Part shown: positions 23,100-35,180 of the stretch, in pieces | How the letters are laid out: every line of letters starts with the position of its first letter | Position numbering within the stretch: position 1 is the stretch's first letter | From: Platynereis dumerilii | Taxonomy: Eukaryota; Annelida; Polychaeta; Phyllodocida; Nereididae | Reading direction: 5' to 3' | DNA: 64,000 nucleotides | NCBI GenBank assembly: GCA_026936325.1 | Contig: JAPTHN010000076.1 | Span: 744,001 to 808,000, forward strand | Notes under the pieces: model-generated | Told to the model about the DNA's origin: nothing | Seen by the model: only the letters and a program-made list of their open reading frames with translations | Database searches by the model: none | Position numbers and translations under genes: made by a program

Positions 23100-24865
23100 C
23101 TGGCTTGTTATTCATCCAATCAGAAAATTATTTTTTAAAAGCCTGTGTTATTAATTGCCACTGTTTAATTTAGTGAGCTTTAACTTTTGATTACGAAACA
23201 CAAGGATTATTCACAACCGTAAATGAATAGAGCAAATCTGAAAGACACATAGTTATCGGATGGATGTCGATATTGAGTAAACTAGTGTGTATACTATAGG
23301 GCAAAAATTTGGAATATAGTATTATCAGAATGTGCAGTCACATAATTTGTTACCATTGTGTTTCTATTTACGTATATATAACTAGATATACCCATTGAGG
23401 GACATTTTTAGTTGGAACGGAGGCCCCGCCACCCTGACCCCCCACTATATGTGAAAATGAAGAGGTTGATTCCCAGTGAAGGCACTGGAAATATTGACTG
23501 GGAAATGATAAAAATCTGCAGTTTGTCTGAAAGCATGTGCTTTGATTGAAAAGGTAGAGAATATACGTGAGCAGGGAAAAGATGTGAATGGATTTCAGGA
23601 AGTATTGGTAATGAAAAAGAGTTAGTGATATTTTAGCACGTAGCCAAATCCTACACAGCAGTTGTGTGCACTGAGTCCTCTGCGGTAAGATTGTGCTTGA
23701 AAATGAACCTGGCCAAAGTGAAAAATGCATTGGTGATTGGATTGTGCTATGCAGATTAGACTTGAGAGATAGCGTGTAGGAGCTTGGATAATAGTTGAGA
23801 CATGTAGATACGTTTAGGGCTTGGAAAGAGCTGTAAAATGAGGGTAAGATGATGAAGATACGATGAGTAGAAGGGGTTCAGCCAGTGTGCAGGCATGGGA
23901 ACCAGCTGACACTGGAGTGTGTGGATGTTTTGGCGGGAAGAGAGACGGTGGCGCCAGCATCTGGCGTGAGCAGTCAGTGAACTACGATGGAGATTCATGC
24001 GCCCCTGGTGGGGAAAAACAGCAGAGGCAGAAAAAGTAAATAAGGGAGCTGTTTCACTGTTATTTGCTGTTATCAGAAGGACAGGATAGATCAATAAGGA
24101 TAGGTGGATAGTTTAGGTGAGTGGCATTGCTCGGGGAGGAGTTTTTAGCTGTTGAAGGTGTGAGCATGTCACCTATGATTTTTGCATCTTATACCCGGCA
24201 GGGATATCCATACATATCTAGCAACATACCAACCTTTGGTCTTATTTAACACATTATATTTCACCTCTATCATCTCCTCTCTGCTGTCACATTTTCCAGA
24301 AGGTTGTCACAAAATTACACAATGAGATTTCTGTGTAAAAGAATTCTGTTTGAAGTCTGAACCAGAGAAAATAACCTTCTATAGTTAGGAGAATTTTCTT
24401 CCCAGTACTCTGTCTTAAAATCTTAGAGCTTTGATGTTTAAGAAAGACACAGCTCCTGAATCTAAATTAAAATCCACACATCTTTCGCATCTAAAAATAC
24501 TTGGTTTTTGCGTCTCTTTGCTCATTACCACACTGTATAGCTCTATTGAAGATAAAAATGACCAGACTGTACTAGATATTTTTTTACTCAACTTTTAAGA
24601 TACATATCTTTTGAAATGCCGAGAAGTGTTTTGTAAAACCGACTTTTATAGCTGGTTCGCATGTCCAATTGTTCACACAAACACTTCATGTAAAATCTGA
24701 CACAAATTCATATGATACTTTGTTTGAATTTTCTCAATTGCAATAACACATAAAATTGATCACTGTCAACTTGAAGATAAAAATGCTTGGTGATTTCAAG
24801 TGACCACTTTTCTGGTATGGTTGGTAAATGCACTACTGAAAAATGCTGCTCTACAGGTTATACTC
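23100..24865. other. unassigned DNA, purine-leaning at 23,400-24,130
   Basis: Two neighbouring minus-strand frames of about 120 and 112 codons (23,368-23,730 and 23,756-24,094) lie in a purine-leaning stretch. They are Ser/Leu/Phe-rich and have no motif I know, so composition probably explains them. Confidence 0.4.
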
Positions 24866-24870
24866 TTTTT

Positions 24871-25106
24871 CATAGGCGTACCGGAGGGGGGGCAGGGGGG
24901 ACGGTCGCCCCCCCCCCCCCCAAAAGTTTGGGAAACAGTGATATTCGGGCAAAAAGGCTAAAAAATTTGGGCAAACGATTTAATAAAAACTATTGAAAAT
25001 TAATGATTTCCAGGAAATTTCATTTGAAATGGTATTAAATTTTAGTCTTTAAATTCGGGCAAATGTCGCTCGCACCCACAAAAATCGCGCTCCCGGTACG
25101 CCTATG
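24871..25106. mobile_element. hAT-like MITE (236 bp)
   Basis: Ends start CATAGGCGTACCGG and mirror as CCGGTACGCCTATG. A perfect 8 bp duplication CTCTTTTT stands at 24,863-24,870 and 25,107-25,114, diagnostic of hAT-type insertion. The interior carries a long C run and two TTCGGGCAAA-like words. A relative lies at 37,576-37,795. No coding capacity. Confidence 0.8.
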
Positions 25107-25522
25107 CTCTTTTTTGTCAATCTTATATTACAGTCGACAAGTTACCAGCGTTTAAAGAAATACACGAGATTGTTCTTTATGCATGAGGTCACTCCCCTTT
25201 GCAAGCAATATTAATCTTCATTACCTATGATGTAAGCAGCCAGTGAGGTCATATCCTATAATCCAAGGCTATTAACCCAATTCACTGACTGAGTCACAGC
25301 ACTAACCGCTAAGGTCACAAGTTACTCAACAACAAATTAACAGTTCAATGCAATGCAAACTACAGAGCTTGTTCGGATGTCATTGATGTCCACAAACAGC
25401 TCGATGTAAGTACTGTAATTGTAATTCTTTGATAATTCTTTGGTAAAAGTAGAATAGAAGAACTGCGAAAATAACACAGACCAAAGTCAAAGAATAAACT
25501 GAAAGAGCAATCGTTTTCTAGG

Positions 25523-25790
25523 ACTTTGTTCGGTCTATTTTCGGAGTGTAGATTTACTGTAGAATTAAGACCTCATTAGGCTGGACTACAATGGTCAGAC
25601 AGCCATTAATCTTTAAATGAACGATTGTAATCTGAACACCCGGTCTATTTGGGGGTTAATTATGTGCTTCAGTTGGGAAACACAGTTAAACAACAAAAGG
25701 TTCTTCTATAAATATGCTTTATCCCTTTAATAAAAGATAGAAGAGACAGGATAATGCCGCAGAGCGCCACATATTTGCTCCATGTCATGG
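25523..25790 (+). repeat. local tandem duplication, block A1
   Basis: About 250 bp starting ACTTTGTTCGGTCTATTTTC, repeated at 26,504-26,750. The following B block is also repeated (26,336-26,480 and 26,765-26,920), so the whole A-B block was duplicated; the first copy has about 550 bp between A and B that the second lacks. Confidence 0.75.
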
Positions 25791-26503
25791 TTCCCCTTAA
25801 GCCATTTCTAGATACGCCAAAGAAATTAACTAACTATACAGACTGACTCGGAAGTTCACCTGTTTGAGTTAGTTTTTCTACACATTACCAAAGTATACTA
25901 AAATTCCTTCCCTCCACATTCGACAATGACATATATAACTCAGTCATGATTGAATGAGCCATTACTTCAATAAATGACTGCAGTTATGACAGAGTACTCT
26001 CGATTAGTCTTTGTGATGATAGCTTCAGAATGATGAGGCACGGTTTGAAGACAAAGCACCAACACTCATGAAAAGTAGCCATTTCTCGACCTGGAATGAC
26101 AGACTATGACGCGAGGTCAACTGTAACAAATGAGGCGACCTGCATCCTTGAGGGAAACACAATAACTCATAATTTCTTCATGTCTAACCTCGTGAGTGAC
26201 CTAGTAAACCAGCTGCAGCTGCATGATGTGCTGAAGAGTAACAAAGACCTACAGTATAACTCAATCAATTTTCTGAGTAGATATTCACACTTGCATGCCC
26301 CACCACTTCTATACACTTCTATAACTTTGCACTTCCCAGCCCTGCCTTACAATCACTAACGCTACATAGGCCCATCAATGACAGACAATTTCTATAGAAA
26401 CACTTTAATATTTTATTCAAAATTGCTCTTTTTAAAACACGAACACAGCAATGACCTTTCAATAATAAAGCAATTTTCCAAGCAAATGTTCACACTTTTG
26501 CAC

Positions 26504-26920
26504 CACTTTGTTCAGTCTATTTTTGGAGTGTAGAATTAAGGACTCATTAGGCTGGACAACAATGGTCAGACAGTCACTAATCTTTGAATGAACGATTGTA
26601 ATCTGAACACCCACGCAGTCTCTTTGGGGGTTAATTATGTGCTTTAGTTGGTAAACACAGTTAAACAACAAAATGTTCTTCTATAAATATGCCTTTATCC
26701 CTTTACTAAAAGATAGAAGAGACAGGATATTCTGCAGAGTGCCAACACTTAATTCCCTGCCTTTGCACTCCCAGCCCTCCCTTACACACACACCTCACTT
26801 AATTGTCACTAAAATTGTAACAGTTAATTTCTGTAGATAAATTTAAATAATATTATTTTATTCAAAATTGCTTTAAAAATGAACATATCAATGACTTTTC
26901 AATTATAAAGGAGATTTTAG
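26504..26920 (+). repeat. local tandem duplication, blocks A2 and B2
   Basis: Direct copy of A1 (25,523) followed by a copy of B1 (26,336), with small indels. No reading frame is conserved. Confidence 0.75.
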
Positions 26921-26966
26921 GATTAATCTTCCTCATTTTAACTAATTTAAGGTGATTTACATTGTA

Positions 26967-27166
26967 CACTGTAAAATTTGAGTTAGCTCAAATAATTAAG
27001 TTAGATGGTTGCACAATTTGTTTGAGCCATGATAGCTTGCCGTTTTGAGTTATGACAATCTTTATGTTGTTATAACTTGCAAACAACAAGCTATCTTGGC
27101 TCAAAGGAATTGTGCAACCATCTCACTCAATCAATTAAGCTAACTCAAAATTCAAAATTTACAGTG
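26967..27166. mobile_element. palindromic MITE (200 bp), TA flanks
   Basis: Ends CACTGTAAAATTTGAGTTAG and complement, TA at 26,965-26,966 and 27,167-27,168. The arms (about 90 bp) pair over most of the length, including the GTTGCACAATT and AATTGTGCAAC words. Non-coding. TA duplication suggests a Tc1/mariner-type source. Confidence 0.7.
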
Positions 27167-27169
27167 TAC

Positions 27170-27945
27170 TTCTAGAGTGATCAGGGAAGTGGGGGAATGG
27201 AAGGGTGAGGGTAAGAACTGTACAAAGGGTGAGGAAGGACCAGCATCTTCCTGAGGGCAAGGGATTTAGGAAAATATTTTCAGCTGTACTGTACTGTACT
27301 GTACTTTATGTGACTTTGAGCAACTAAGAGTTACAATGGGATAATCGTGATATAAGGCATAGACATGAGGAAACTGCGTCACCTTGAGGAATCTCCTACA
27401 TCGTGTCGTGACTGTCATCATGCCTCTGCTTCATGATATCACTAGAAGTTTGTTTAATATTAAGATGATATGACATGTAATATTTAATTGGCATCCTTCC
27501 AAATCTTCAATAACAACTGCTAAACTTGGCATATGTGGTTGCATTAAGTAAGCTAATAACCTTCTAATTTATCAATCAATCATCTCTTTTAAAACAGGAC
27601 TCATTCAGTTGCAGGCCTACGTGATGATATTCTTAGCAGTTTTTGATACATTTAACCTATATATTTCCCAGAATGTTTCTCATTCTGATACATTGGGAAA
27701 AGGATTGTTTTACCGATCACTAGAAAGGTAACATTCAGTCTGTACAGTCAAGTTATCACTTCATGCATAGCCCATTTAGGCCCATACATATTCAAAAATT
27801 CAGACAGGCAGGAATAGAAGAGACAGAATGGTCCCTGCTATAACATAAAACCATAAAGTGGACATATTTCTAAGGAATGTACAGATAGGTGCGATATAAG
27901 TATGGTCGCAGCCCTCTAAGCCTAGTTCTTGGCGCTCACGAGGGT
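27170..27945. other. unassigned DNA
   Basis: Only a short GTACT repeat at about 27,288-27,305 stands out. Confidence 0.5.
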
Positions 27946-27947
27946 TA

Positions 27948-28148
27948 GGGACCGTTCAGAATTTATGACTGGGGGGGTGGGAGTTTTGGCCGAGGGGGTA
28001 CTAACTTTTCACACGCGTTTCAAGGGGGTATTAATTTTTGACAACACTTTCAAGGGGGGGGTAAGAAAATTTAACAAGGAAAAAATGTTAAAAAACATGC
28101 ATAAACTCATTTTATTTGGACTCCCAGTCATAAATTCTGAACGGTCCC
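27948..28148. mobile_element. MITE with TTA flanks (201 bp), PIF/Harbinger-like
   Basis: Ends GGGACCGTTCAGAATTTATG and complement; TTA at 27,945-27,947 and 28,149-28,151. A 3 bp TWA duplication is typical of PIF/Harbinger, which is the basis of the call. It sits in the TTAA at the left border of the large inverted-arm element, so it arrived later. Confidence 0.6.
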
Positions 28149-28699
28149 TTAAGGCCTAGTTCAAAAATAATGAAGCCACGCAGCATATTTTCTGTAGGGG
28201 TCTCAAAATATGAGAATGGCTCTATGTGACAACCTAATGGTACACCATTGCTTCAAGTACATTCTTGTGCACATTTCCTGAAAATTTCATGACATTCGGT
28301 ATCATAGTCATTGAGATAGAGTTGAATGACATTGAAAAACAAGAATTTTTTCACTTATAAAACGTGACATAACATTTTTGACCATTTGAACTCTTTCAGT
28401 TTTTCAAATTTGGACGTATTCTAAGGCAATTTCCCAACACTTTTTGGAATCTCTACATCCTCAGGCTTCATAAATCCATCAAATCAAGTATTTATATTTG
28501 CCTGTGTTGACATTATTGAGCTATTTGGATTCAAAGGTTGACTTCCAAAAATTAAGTCAAATTTGACGCTTACTGATCTGGGATGCTCTATAGTAGAGGA
28601 ACGTGCCATAGGTTCCGTGACCAATTTCTCCGACTCAATTTTTTGATGCAAATTCTGTTAGATGGGTTCATAATAAGAAAATTTAGCGAGGGTACCCCT

Positions 28700-29500
28700 A
28701 TCAAAAGTTCGGGCTAACTCCACCAACGGCCATTTTCCAAAATGGCCGCCAAAATTGAAAATTTGCCATAATTCCACTTCTATTTGGCCTAGAGATTCAA
28801 ATCTTAGGTCAAACTATAGGTTTTCAGGGTCAAGAAACCCTATTAACATAATATTAGTCCCAAAGGTGTCTGCCCAACCCCTGTGGTTATAATCCAATAT
28901 GGCAGCAAAAGTGGCCGACGAAAATGGGTAGCTCACAATTCCTGTATCATAAGCTCAAAATATGGAGTTGGACCTTCATACAATATGTTTACATACCTCA
29001 GAGAAGTCAAATATTGTGATTAATGATTTGTGTATTCAACCCCTATGGTGCCATATCCAATATGGCCACCAAAATGGCCATTCAAAATGCCCTAAATCTC
29101 ACTTTTATCACAACGAAGCCAATATTTGGTCTTTTATTTGGTGAAAACATCAATATATGTACTTTAATTGTCCAAAACAACTGACTAATAACAATTCATA
29201 AGATTTACACACAAATCTGTTCTAATAATCCAATATGACTGCCAAAATGGCAGCCCAAATTACTAAAAATATATCACAATTTTACATAATTAATTGGTCT
29301 ACATTGGTAATCTTGGCATTAATATAAATGTTTTTAATTGCCAAAGAGTTCTGTTATCAGCATTTGACAAATGAACACACTACCCTATGGTTAGAGATCC
29401 AATTATGCTGCCAAAAGGCCTCCCAAGAAGGTTCAAATGTGAATTTTAATCACAATTTATTATTGTCATGTTTACTAAATATCAATGTGAAATGGTCTAT
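28700..29500 (+). repeat. tandem ~170 bp repeat with ATCCAATATGGC core
   Basis: The motif ATCCAATATGGCxGCCAAAA or a variant recurs near 28,732, 28,897, 29,050, 29,230 and 29,395, each followed by an AT-rich filler. The inner right arm keeps only the last one or two units (near 35,000-35,180). Confidence 0.6.
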
Positions 29501-30145
29501 GAATTTCATTTAAATTGTTCATATACAGATTGTATGCACTTAATTTATCTGGCAAAATTCAAAGCTTCTGTCATTGTTAAATGTAATTGGACTGCCCATT
29601 TGCAATAAAGATTACTTTTTTTTAATAGCAATTCAAAGGCTCATGTCATCGGTTGAATAACATCTACCTTTGCGGTCTCAGAATGCATCCCTGAAGCACG
29701 GCTGATCAGCTACTGACTTCTGTGTCATCTGTCAGGTAGTAGTCTGCCTGTACTTAACATAGACTGTACATGTATTATTGTATTTATAACAATTTGTTGT
29801 ATATTTGGTCCTTAATTGAGTGCTAGGCTGTGAAGTGTCTTGTCGTAAAAGTCACTGTAAAACTATTAAGTAACAGTAATATCACTCATAGGGAATTTCA
29901 GAATGTAATATCAACCTTACTGAATGATGAGAACTGAATATGTCTTCTACATAAACCAACAAAGAATGAAGAGATTCCTGAAGGTCTAATTCTGTCACCG
30001 CATACAAACAAATCATCAATTTGTGGGTTGTAAAAACATCTTTTAATCATTGACAATTTAAAGTGAAAGATTATAACAAATTATTGAGGCTGCTACAGTG
30101 CTACTGTCAAAGAATGGCAATGCCAAAGTTTCAAATCCCAATACA
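29235..30145 (+). repeat. left inner arm of the inverted repeat
   Basis: Inverted counterpart of 34,205-35,180. Examples: the tract around 29,640-29,760 against 34,660-34,780, and 29,940-30,060 against 34,290-34,480. The arms differ by many substitutions and indels, so they are old compared with the DIRS insertion between them. A short frame at 30,063-30,302 is not supported. Confidence 0.8.
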
Positions 30146-31079
30146 CTCCAACTTGATATGTGAGGCGAATACAACAGTTAAAAGTTCAAGTTTGGGAGGA
30201 AAATCACTTTTCTGGATATGTGACTGCTGTACCAATTGGAGAAACAAAACAGTTGAAATCAACATCAAATTCAAATTCTCTGATTTGGCTCCCAGTCAAT
30301 AATAGCTGTTTGTAAATCATTGTAAAACAGGAAACATTTTAGGATATTGTTAACATGATTCTTCCAATGACCATTCAGCAATGGTTACATCTGAAACCTG
30401 ATTGTATAAGAGACTGTAGCTTGTTGTCATTGGAAATGGTATAGGTTGTTGGCTTTGCTGTAGCTACAGCCCCTTGATAATATATTTAAGTAGCCAATTA
30501 TATCCTTGTACAAGATGCATGTAATAAGTTGTCAGTAGCGGATGGTTGCAATGTGTGTAGCAACATCTTATGAGACTTAAACATATGTGCAGGTTGTCAG
30601 GGAATTTCTTGGGAGAAAACTCAGTTATTAAAAAATTTAAGTCTAAATTTCTGGAAGGGCTTGCTGACTGGAAGACTGGGGATTAGTTACAGAAATTTTT
30701 GCACAATCTGAAAATGCATGTCATATGTTGCTAGCAACATTTCAGGACTTACAACCATCCTGTACTCAGTGACTGCAAGGATAGTGGTTGCTTATAATAT
30801 ATCAGGTGGCTATCATGTTTCAGATATATGACCATAGCTGAAGAGTCCTCAAAAGAATCTGTTCTTGTCAACAATGTCCTAATGTCCTGTTTTATTATTC
30901 CTGTTTTACAATGCTTTTACACTAACAGGCTCCGAGTAGCCGGAAGTCAAGTCTGGGAATTTATATATTTTGATAATTTACAGATTTTTCTCTCAGTTTG
31001 GTACAAGATTGTACATAAAAGAGATTTTTCTTCCATAATTTGAACTTTTGAACTTTTGTATTTGCCTTAATATATTAAT
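30146..31079. other. loop DNA of the inverted element, left of the DIRS insertion
   Basis: About 930 bp with no counterpart on the other side and no recognised coding capacity. Confidence 0.5.
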
Positions 31080-31117
31080 ATTAGAATTTTTTTATTAAAT
31101 TATCTTTTTATAAATAG

Positions 31118-31278
31118 ACTTACCTCTGGGACATTTTAGCTTATCAATGCGGAGCATTTGAACTGGCCCCAATAATAAAAAAGAAAACCCCACAGCGCCT
31201 CACGTGTGATCACGTGACCTCTCTCGACCAATAGCGCGCTTCGGCGCGAACTCCTCTCAAATGTCATATTCAATTTTG
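31118..31278. repeat. DIRS inverted terminal repeat, left
   Basis: Starts ACTTACCTCTGGGACATTTT and includes CACGTGTGATCACGTGACC and a CGCGCTTCGGCGCG hairpin. Identical, as read, to the complement of 33,993-34,153. Confidence 0.85.
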
Positions 31279-31327
31279 AAAAAGCAATCCACTACCTCCT
31301 TAGCGGGGAGGCGGGTGGGAATTAAAT

Positions 31328-31426
31328 AAATGTCCCAGAGGTAAGTCTATTTATAAAAAGATAATTTAATAAAAAAATTCTAATTTTTATTACATTGTCG
31401 ACTTACCTCTGGGACATTTTAGCTTA
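31328..31426. repeat. DIRS internal complementary region
   Basis: The first half is the complement of the element's left end and the second half the complement of its right end, meeting at AAT (31,382-31,384). In DIRS elements this region is thought to template circularisation of the cDNA. Confidence 0.8.
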
Positions 31427-32190
31427 ATTCAAAAAGACAAGGAGGTGGGTCTGGAGAGAGAGGTAAAATAAAGACGGAATCAACCTGCCTACTCAATGGG
31501 CCAGGAAGGTTATCATCGGCCGCTATGCCCTTTCCACGCAATCATTAGAGCCGCTTCCGGGGCACAGCTACGCTGGGGGTTATACCAACCAATGATTGCG
31601 ATCCCAAGGGTCCTCTCTGCAGTAGGACAACCACCTAAGTCGCATGGCCCCCCCCTTTTTCCTGCCCCCGGCACAACTGCCCCGGAATCCTCCCTAGGGG
31701 ACAAGAGCAGAGCACACCGGACAGCCGGAGGGGCCTCAAAGACAGCCAAGCGAAGGAATGTACACCGCCTGCAGTCTTGACAGCTTACTAGAAGGCAAGA
31801 AGTAGAATTAGTGCAGTAACTCACCCGAAGCTGAAGCGAAGAATCAGAACCGTAACTCACTTCCTTGATGGCCACCCGCCAGAGCAAGGCGGCCACCGCC
31901 GCTGTCATCTCTGGTCAACGGAACCACCCCTCCGTGTCCGTGTCTGGCACACCAAACCAAGAAGGGGAGAAGACCGTCACTTCCGCCCCCTCAACGAGCA
32001 AGAAGACAGGCCTGTCCAGGGACCAGCCCATAAAGTTGCAAGGGAACCCCGATGTAAGGCAGTGAACCATCCCAATCGATGTACAAGGTTGTGCAGGAAA
32101 CCAACCGCAGCTTAACCGTAGTACCGTCCGCCAACGGTGTGCTATCCCAAAGAGTAAGGGTGTAGATACAAGCGGAACACAGGCAAAAAA

Positions 32191-33348
32191 TTAGTTCAGG
32201 TCCGACCCACCCCTGTCACGGGGGTCATCCCTGTCCGAGTCACTCGAAGTTCCGGGGTCCTCGCCAGTAACATCTCCTTTGGAGGAGTGGGCATCGCAGG
32301 TAGACCCATCCCCCTCCGGATGTTCCTCATCTGTTGACTCGTCTGCATCCTGGTGGTCATCCTTGTCTGACCCACCACGGTCACGACGAGCGTCACTGTC
32401 AGACATCCCGCTGCCCTGGGGGTCATCACTGTCAGACTCACCGCTGCCCGGGACATCGTCTGATTCCATGCAGTCGTCTCCCGTCTCCTCGGAGGAAAAG
32501 GACTGCTGCGTCAGCTGCGCAATCGCCTTGCTGGAGTCGCGCCGTGCCCTCATGTCTGCAAACGACTGCAACTGACCAGCGAACAAGCGTTGCTCAGAGT
32601 CTGTGGGCGGAGCAAACCTTAAGAGTTCAACGTCCTCAGGCTTCAGCAGAGCCGGCTTCAGCACCTCCTCCCTCTTGGCCTGCAGCAAGGAAAGGTCCAG
32701 TCCGGCTAACACATACCCCAAGTCCTTGAGACTTTTGGTCTGAATGTCCACAAAGTCAGCAATGGAGTTCACCGCACTCAGAAACCGTTCGTCCGAGGTG
32801 GTGATTAACGAGCCCAGAAGGGTCTTGACAGCCTCACCAAAGAACATGGTCTGGTTTAAAATGCTAACGGCCCTGCCAGAGTCATCCAGGAAATCGTCCA
32901 ATCGAGTGCGCTTGGGCTTGGAGATCCCCAGAACGGATATTAAGTTGCCATCCAAAATCGGAGCTTTGATGGGCCACATCGCAGGGGTTTCAACCAGCTT
33001 TTCATGTAGCACACAATAGTGTTTCATCTTTGGTTTGTACTTCGCCACACACTTCGAACCCAAGGCAACACCGTCAGCTGGGGGAGCGAGGTCGACAGAC
33101 CAAGAGTAGTTTTTGGAACGCGTTGCCCCCTCCCACGTATCCCCAAAGGCCTTATCAAGGTCTTGGGAGAAAGGAAAAACCAACAAAGGCGGCCTGGGCT
33201 GCTGTGGCCGGAGGAACAAGTGGCTGTCATCGTCCGGATCCGGCACTGGATCTATACCCAAAACCTCATGTGCCAACCGAACCTGATGGCGGTAGTTGGA
33301 ATCGGCGATGCGGTCCTCAACCGTATCCCAACCTGCAAATATAGAAAA
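32191..33348 (-). CDS. DIRS Gag-like protein frame
   Basis: Open frame of at least 361 codons, ending in TAA; it has no ATG at its upstream edge and remains open to about 33,348, where a TTTGCAG acceptor-like site lies. DIRS elements of some animals carry introns near here, so a short upstream exon is plausible. The first ~230 residues are mixed and globular (PPLLVFPF, MKHYCVLHEKL, LDDFLDDSGRAVSILNQTMF). The last ~100 are very acidic, with repeated SDSD, DDPQGSG and DRGGSD-like words. The position after the 5' terminal repeat fits Gag. No zinc knuckle is visible. The family is inferred from element structure. Confidence 0.65.
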   Translation of the reverse strand, partial: FSIFAGWDTVEDRIADSNYRHQVRLAHEVLGIDPVPDPDDDSHLFLRPQQPRPPLLVFPFSQDLDKAFGDTWEGATRSKNYSWSVDLAPPADGVALGSKCVAKYKPKMKHYCVLHEKLVETPAMWPIKAPILDGNLISVLGISKPKRTRLDDFLDDSGRAVSILNQTMFFGEAVKTLLGSLITTSDERFLSAVNSIADFVDIQTKSLKDLGYVLAGLDLSLLQAKREEVLKPALLKPEDVELLRFAPPTDSEQRLFAGQLQSFADMRARRDSSKAIAQLTQQSFSSEETGDDCMESDDVPGSGESDSDDPQGSGMSDSDARRDRGGSDKDDHQDADESTDEEHPEGDGSTCDAHSSKGDVTGEDPGTSSDSDRDDPRDRGGSDLN

Positions 33349-33992
33349 TGAAATTAATTCCGGGCCAACATGTAATGGAGATCGGAAAATTCACGTATTA
33401 TCACCCACACGACAAATCAGGCACCATGCGGCCGACCACGTCGTCACAATAAAGGTTAACACGGTCAGCTTCACAGCACAGACATCTAACCCACAGAAAG
33501 AGGGTGATTACTAACCTTAGAGAGGCAAGAACCTCCAGAAAAGACCTGAACTGGTCAAAACCTTCCTGTCTTGACAACCCAATTTGGCGCCGGCCGCCAT
33601 TTTGTAAGCGACCTGGCCGAACTGAATCGCCTAAGACGAAGGAAATGTTAGCCAAAAACGGTCATAACCTAAGAAATACGAAGTGTAAGTGCCCTAATAA
33701 CCACCATTTACACAATTAAAAGGTTATAAGAGACCGATGGCTTGTTAAAGCTCGAAAATTAGCTAAATATCTGCCTGAAAAAAATTTGATTTTCGGCCAG
33801 ACTAAATAGCAGTGTAAAACGCCCGCTCGCTGACACGTTTTCAGTGACCCAGCGAAGCCAGACGCAACCAAAACGAGCACTTAACTTGCGGATTCTTCGT
33901 TGTATCTTCATTCTTCTTTGTATCTTCGTCGTAGTCGTCAAATTCTTCCATTATTTCGCCAGAATAGCTAGCACGTGTTGTCAGTGCTGCCC

Positions 33993-34153
33993 CAAAATTG
34001 AATATGACATTTGAGAGGAGTTCGCGCCGAAGCGCGCTATTGGTCGAGAGAGGTCACGTGATCACACGTGAGGCGCTGTGGGGTTTTCTTTTTTATTATT
34101 GGGGCCAGTTCAAATGCTCCGCATTGATAAGCTAAAATGTCCCAGAGGTAAGT
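33993..34153. repeat. DIRS inverted terminal repeat, right
   Basis: Complement of 31,118-31,278 without a difference that I can see. It marks the 5' end of the element on its coding (minus) strand and probably holds the promoter. Confidence 0.85.
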
Positions 34154-34204
34154 CGACAATGTAATAAAAATTTTGATTTAATTTGCAATTAAATATATTT
34201 AGGT

Positions 34205-35180
34205 AGGAGTGTGTTTGAAACTATCATGTTGCCAATCTTCGACAGTACCAGCGTCAGTAGTACATTTAGCTAAATATTCCAACTTTTACTGCTACTTACT
34301 AATAAGAATTTCACTTCAAATTGGCCATTAGCAGCAATAATTAAAAGAGGATTTGTGGCATGCAGGTTGGCTAATATGTATTAGTGAAGTTTTTGTTTGT
34401 ATGTGGTGGCTTGGATTCCAAGATACCTGACATGTCTATTCATAACAGAACTATAGGAATCTCATTCTTTGTTGGTTTATGTGGAGGACATATTCGGTTC
34501 TTATCATTGGGTTGATATTACATTCTCCAATTCCCCATGAGTGAAATAAGTATTACTCCGTAATAGTTTTGCAGTAAACTTTTACTACAAGACACTTCAT
34601 GGCCTAGCACCCATAGACCAAAAATACAACAAATTCTTATAAATACTATAATACAGCCTATGTTAAGTACAGGCAGACTACTACCTGACAGATGGATCAG
34701 AGGTCAGTATCTGATCAGCAGTGCTTCAGGGATGCATTCTGAGACTACATGCAAAGGTGGCAAAGGTAGATGTTATTCAACTGATGAAATGACCCTTTTA
34801 ATTGCAATTAAAAAGGTAATCTTCATTGCAAATGGACAGTCCAGTTGCATTTAACTATGGCAGAAGCCTTAAATTTTGCCAATCAATTAAGTGCTAACAA
34901 TCTGTATATTGATAATTTAAATGAGAATTCATAGAAAGTCCCACATTACTACAAATAAACGTGATAATAATGATAAAAATTCACATTTGAACCTACTGGG
35001 AGGCCTTTTGGCAGCCTTATTGGATTTCTAGCCATAGGGTTGTGTGTTCACTTGTCAAATACTGATAACAGAACTCTTTGGCAATTAAAAACATTTATAT
35101 TAATGCCAAGATTACCAATGTAGACCAATTATTTATGTAAAATTGTGATATTTTTAGTAATTGGAGCAGCCATTTTAGAG
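34205..35180 (-). repeat. right inner arm of the inverted repeat
   Basis: Complement of 29,235-30,145. Similarity fades beyond about 35,180, just inside the GGAGCAGCCATTTTAGAG words. Confidence 0.8.

Larger units (their letters stand above)
31080..34172 (-). mobile_element. DIRS1-like tyrosine-recombinase retrotransposon, non-autonomous fossil (3.1 kb)
   Basis: Read on the minus strand: inverted terminal repeat (34,153-33,993), leader, Gag-like frame, short 3' region, internal complementary region (31,426-31,328), and inverted terminal repeat (31,278-31,118). The internal complementary region is a fusion of sequences complementary to the two outer ends, sharing one trinucleotide (AAT/ATT), the hallmark of DIRS elements. 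ATT stands at both extremities and there is no longer target duplication, as expected of recombinase-mediated insertion. The 161 bp terminal repeats read as identical, so the copy is young. It is broken: no reverse transcriptase, RNase H or tyrosine recombinase section is recognisable. Confidence 0.8.

Noticed and set aside
23368-24094. Two adjacent minus-strand frames as a decayed gene
   Set aside because: Compositional bias explains them and no motif was recognised.
31513-31908. 131-codon minus-strand frame downstream of the Gag-like frame
   Set aside because: No reverse transcriptase, RNase H or recombinase motif; best read as 3' region of the element.
31496-33351. Plus-strand frames across the DIRS element
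   Set aside because: They are antisense to the Gag-like frame and its 3' region, which are GC-rich and so have few stops.
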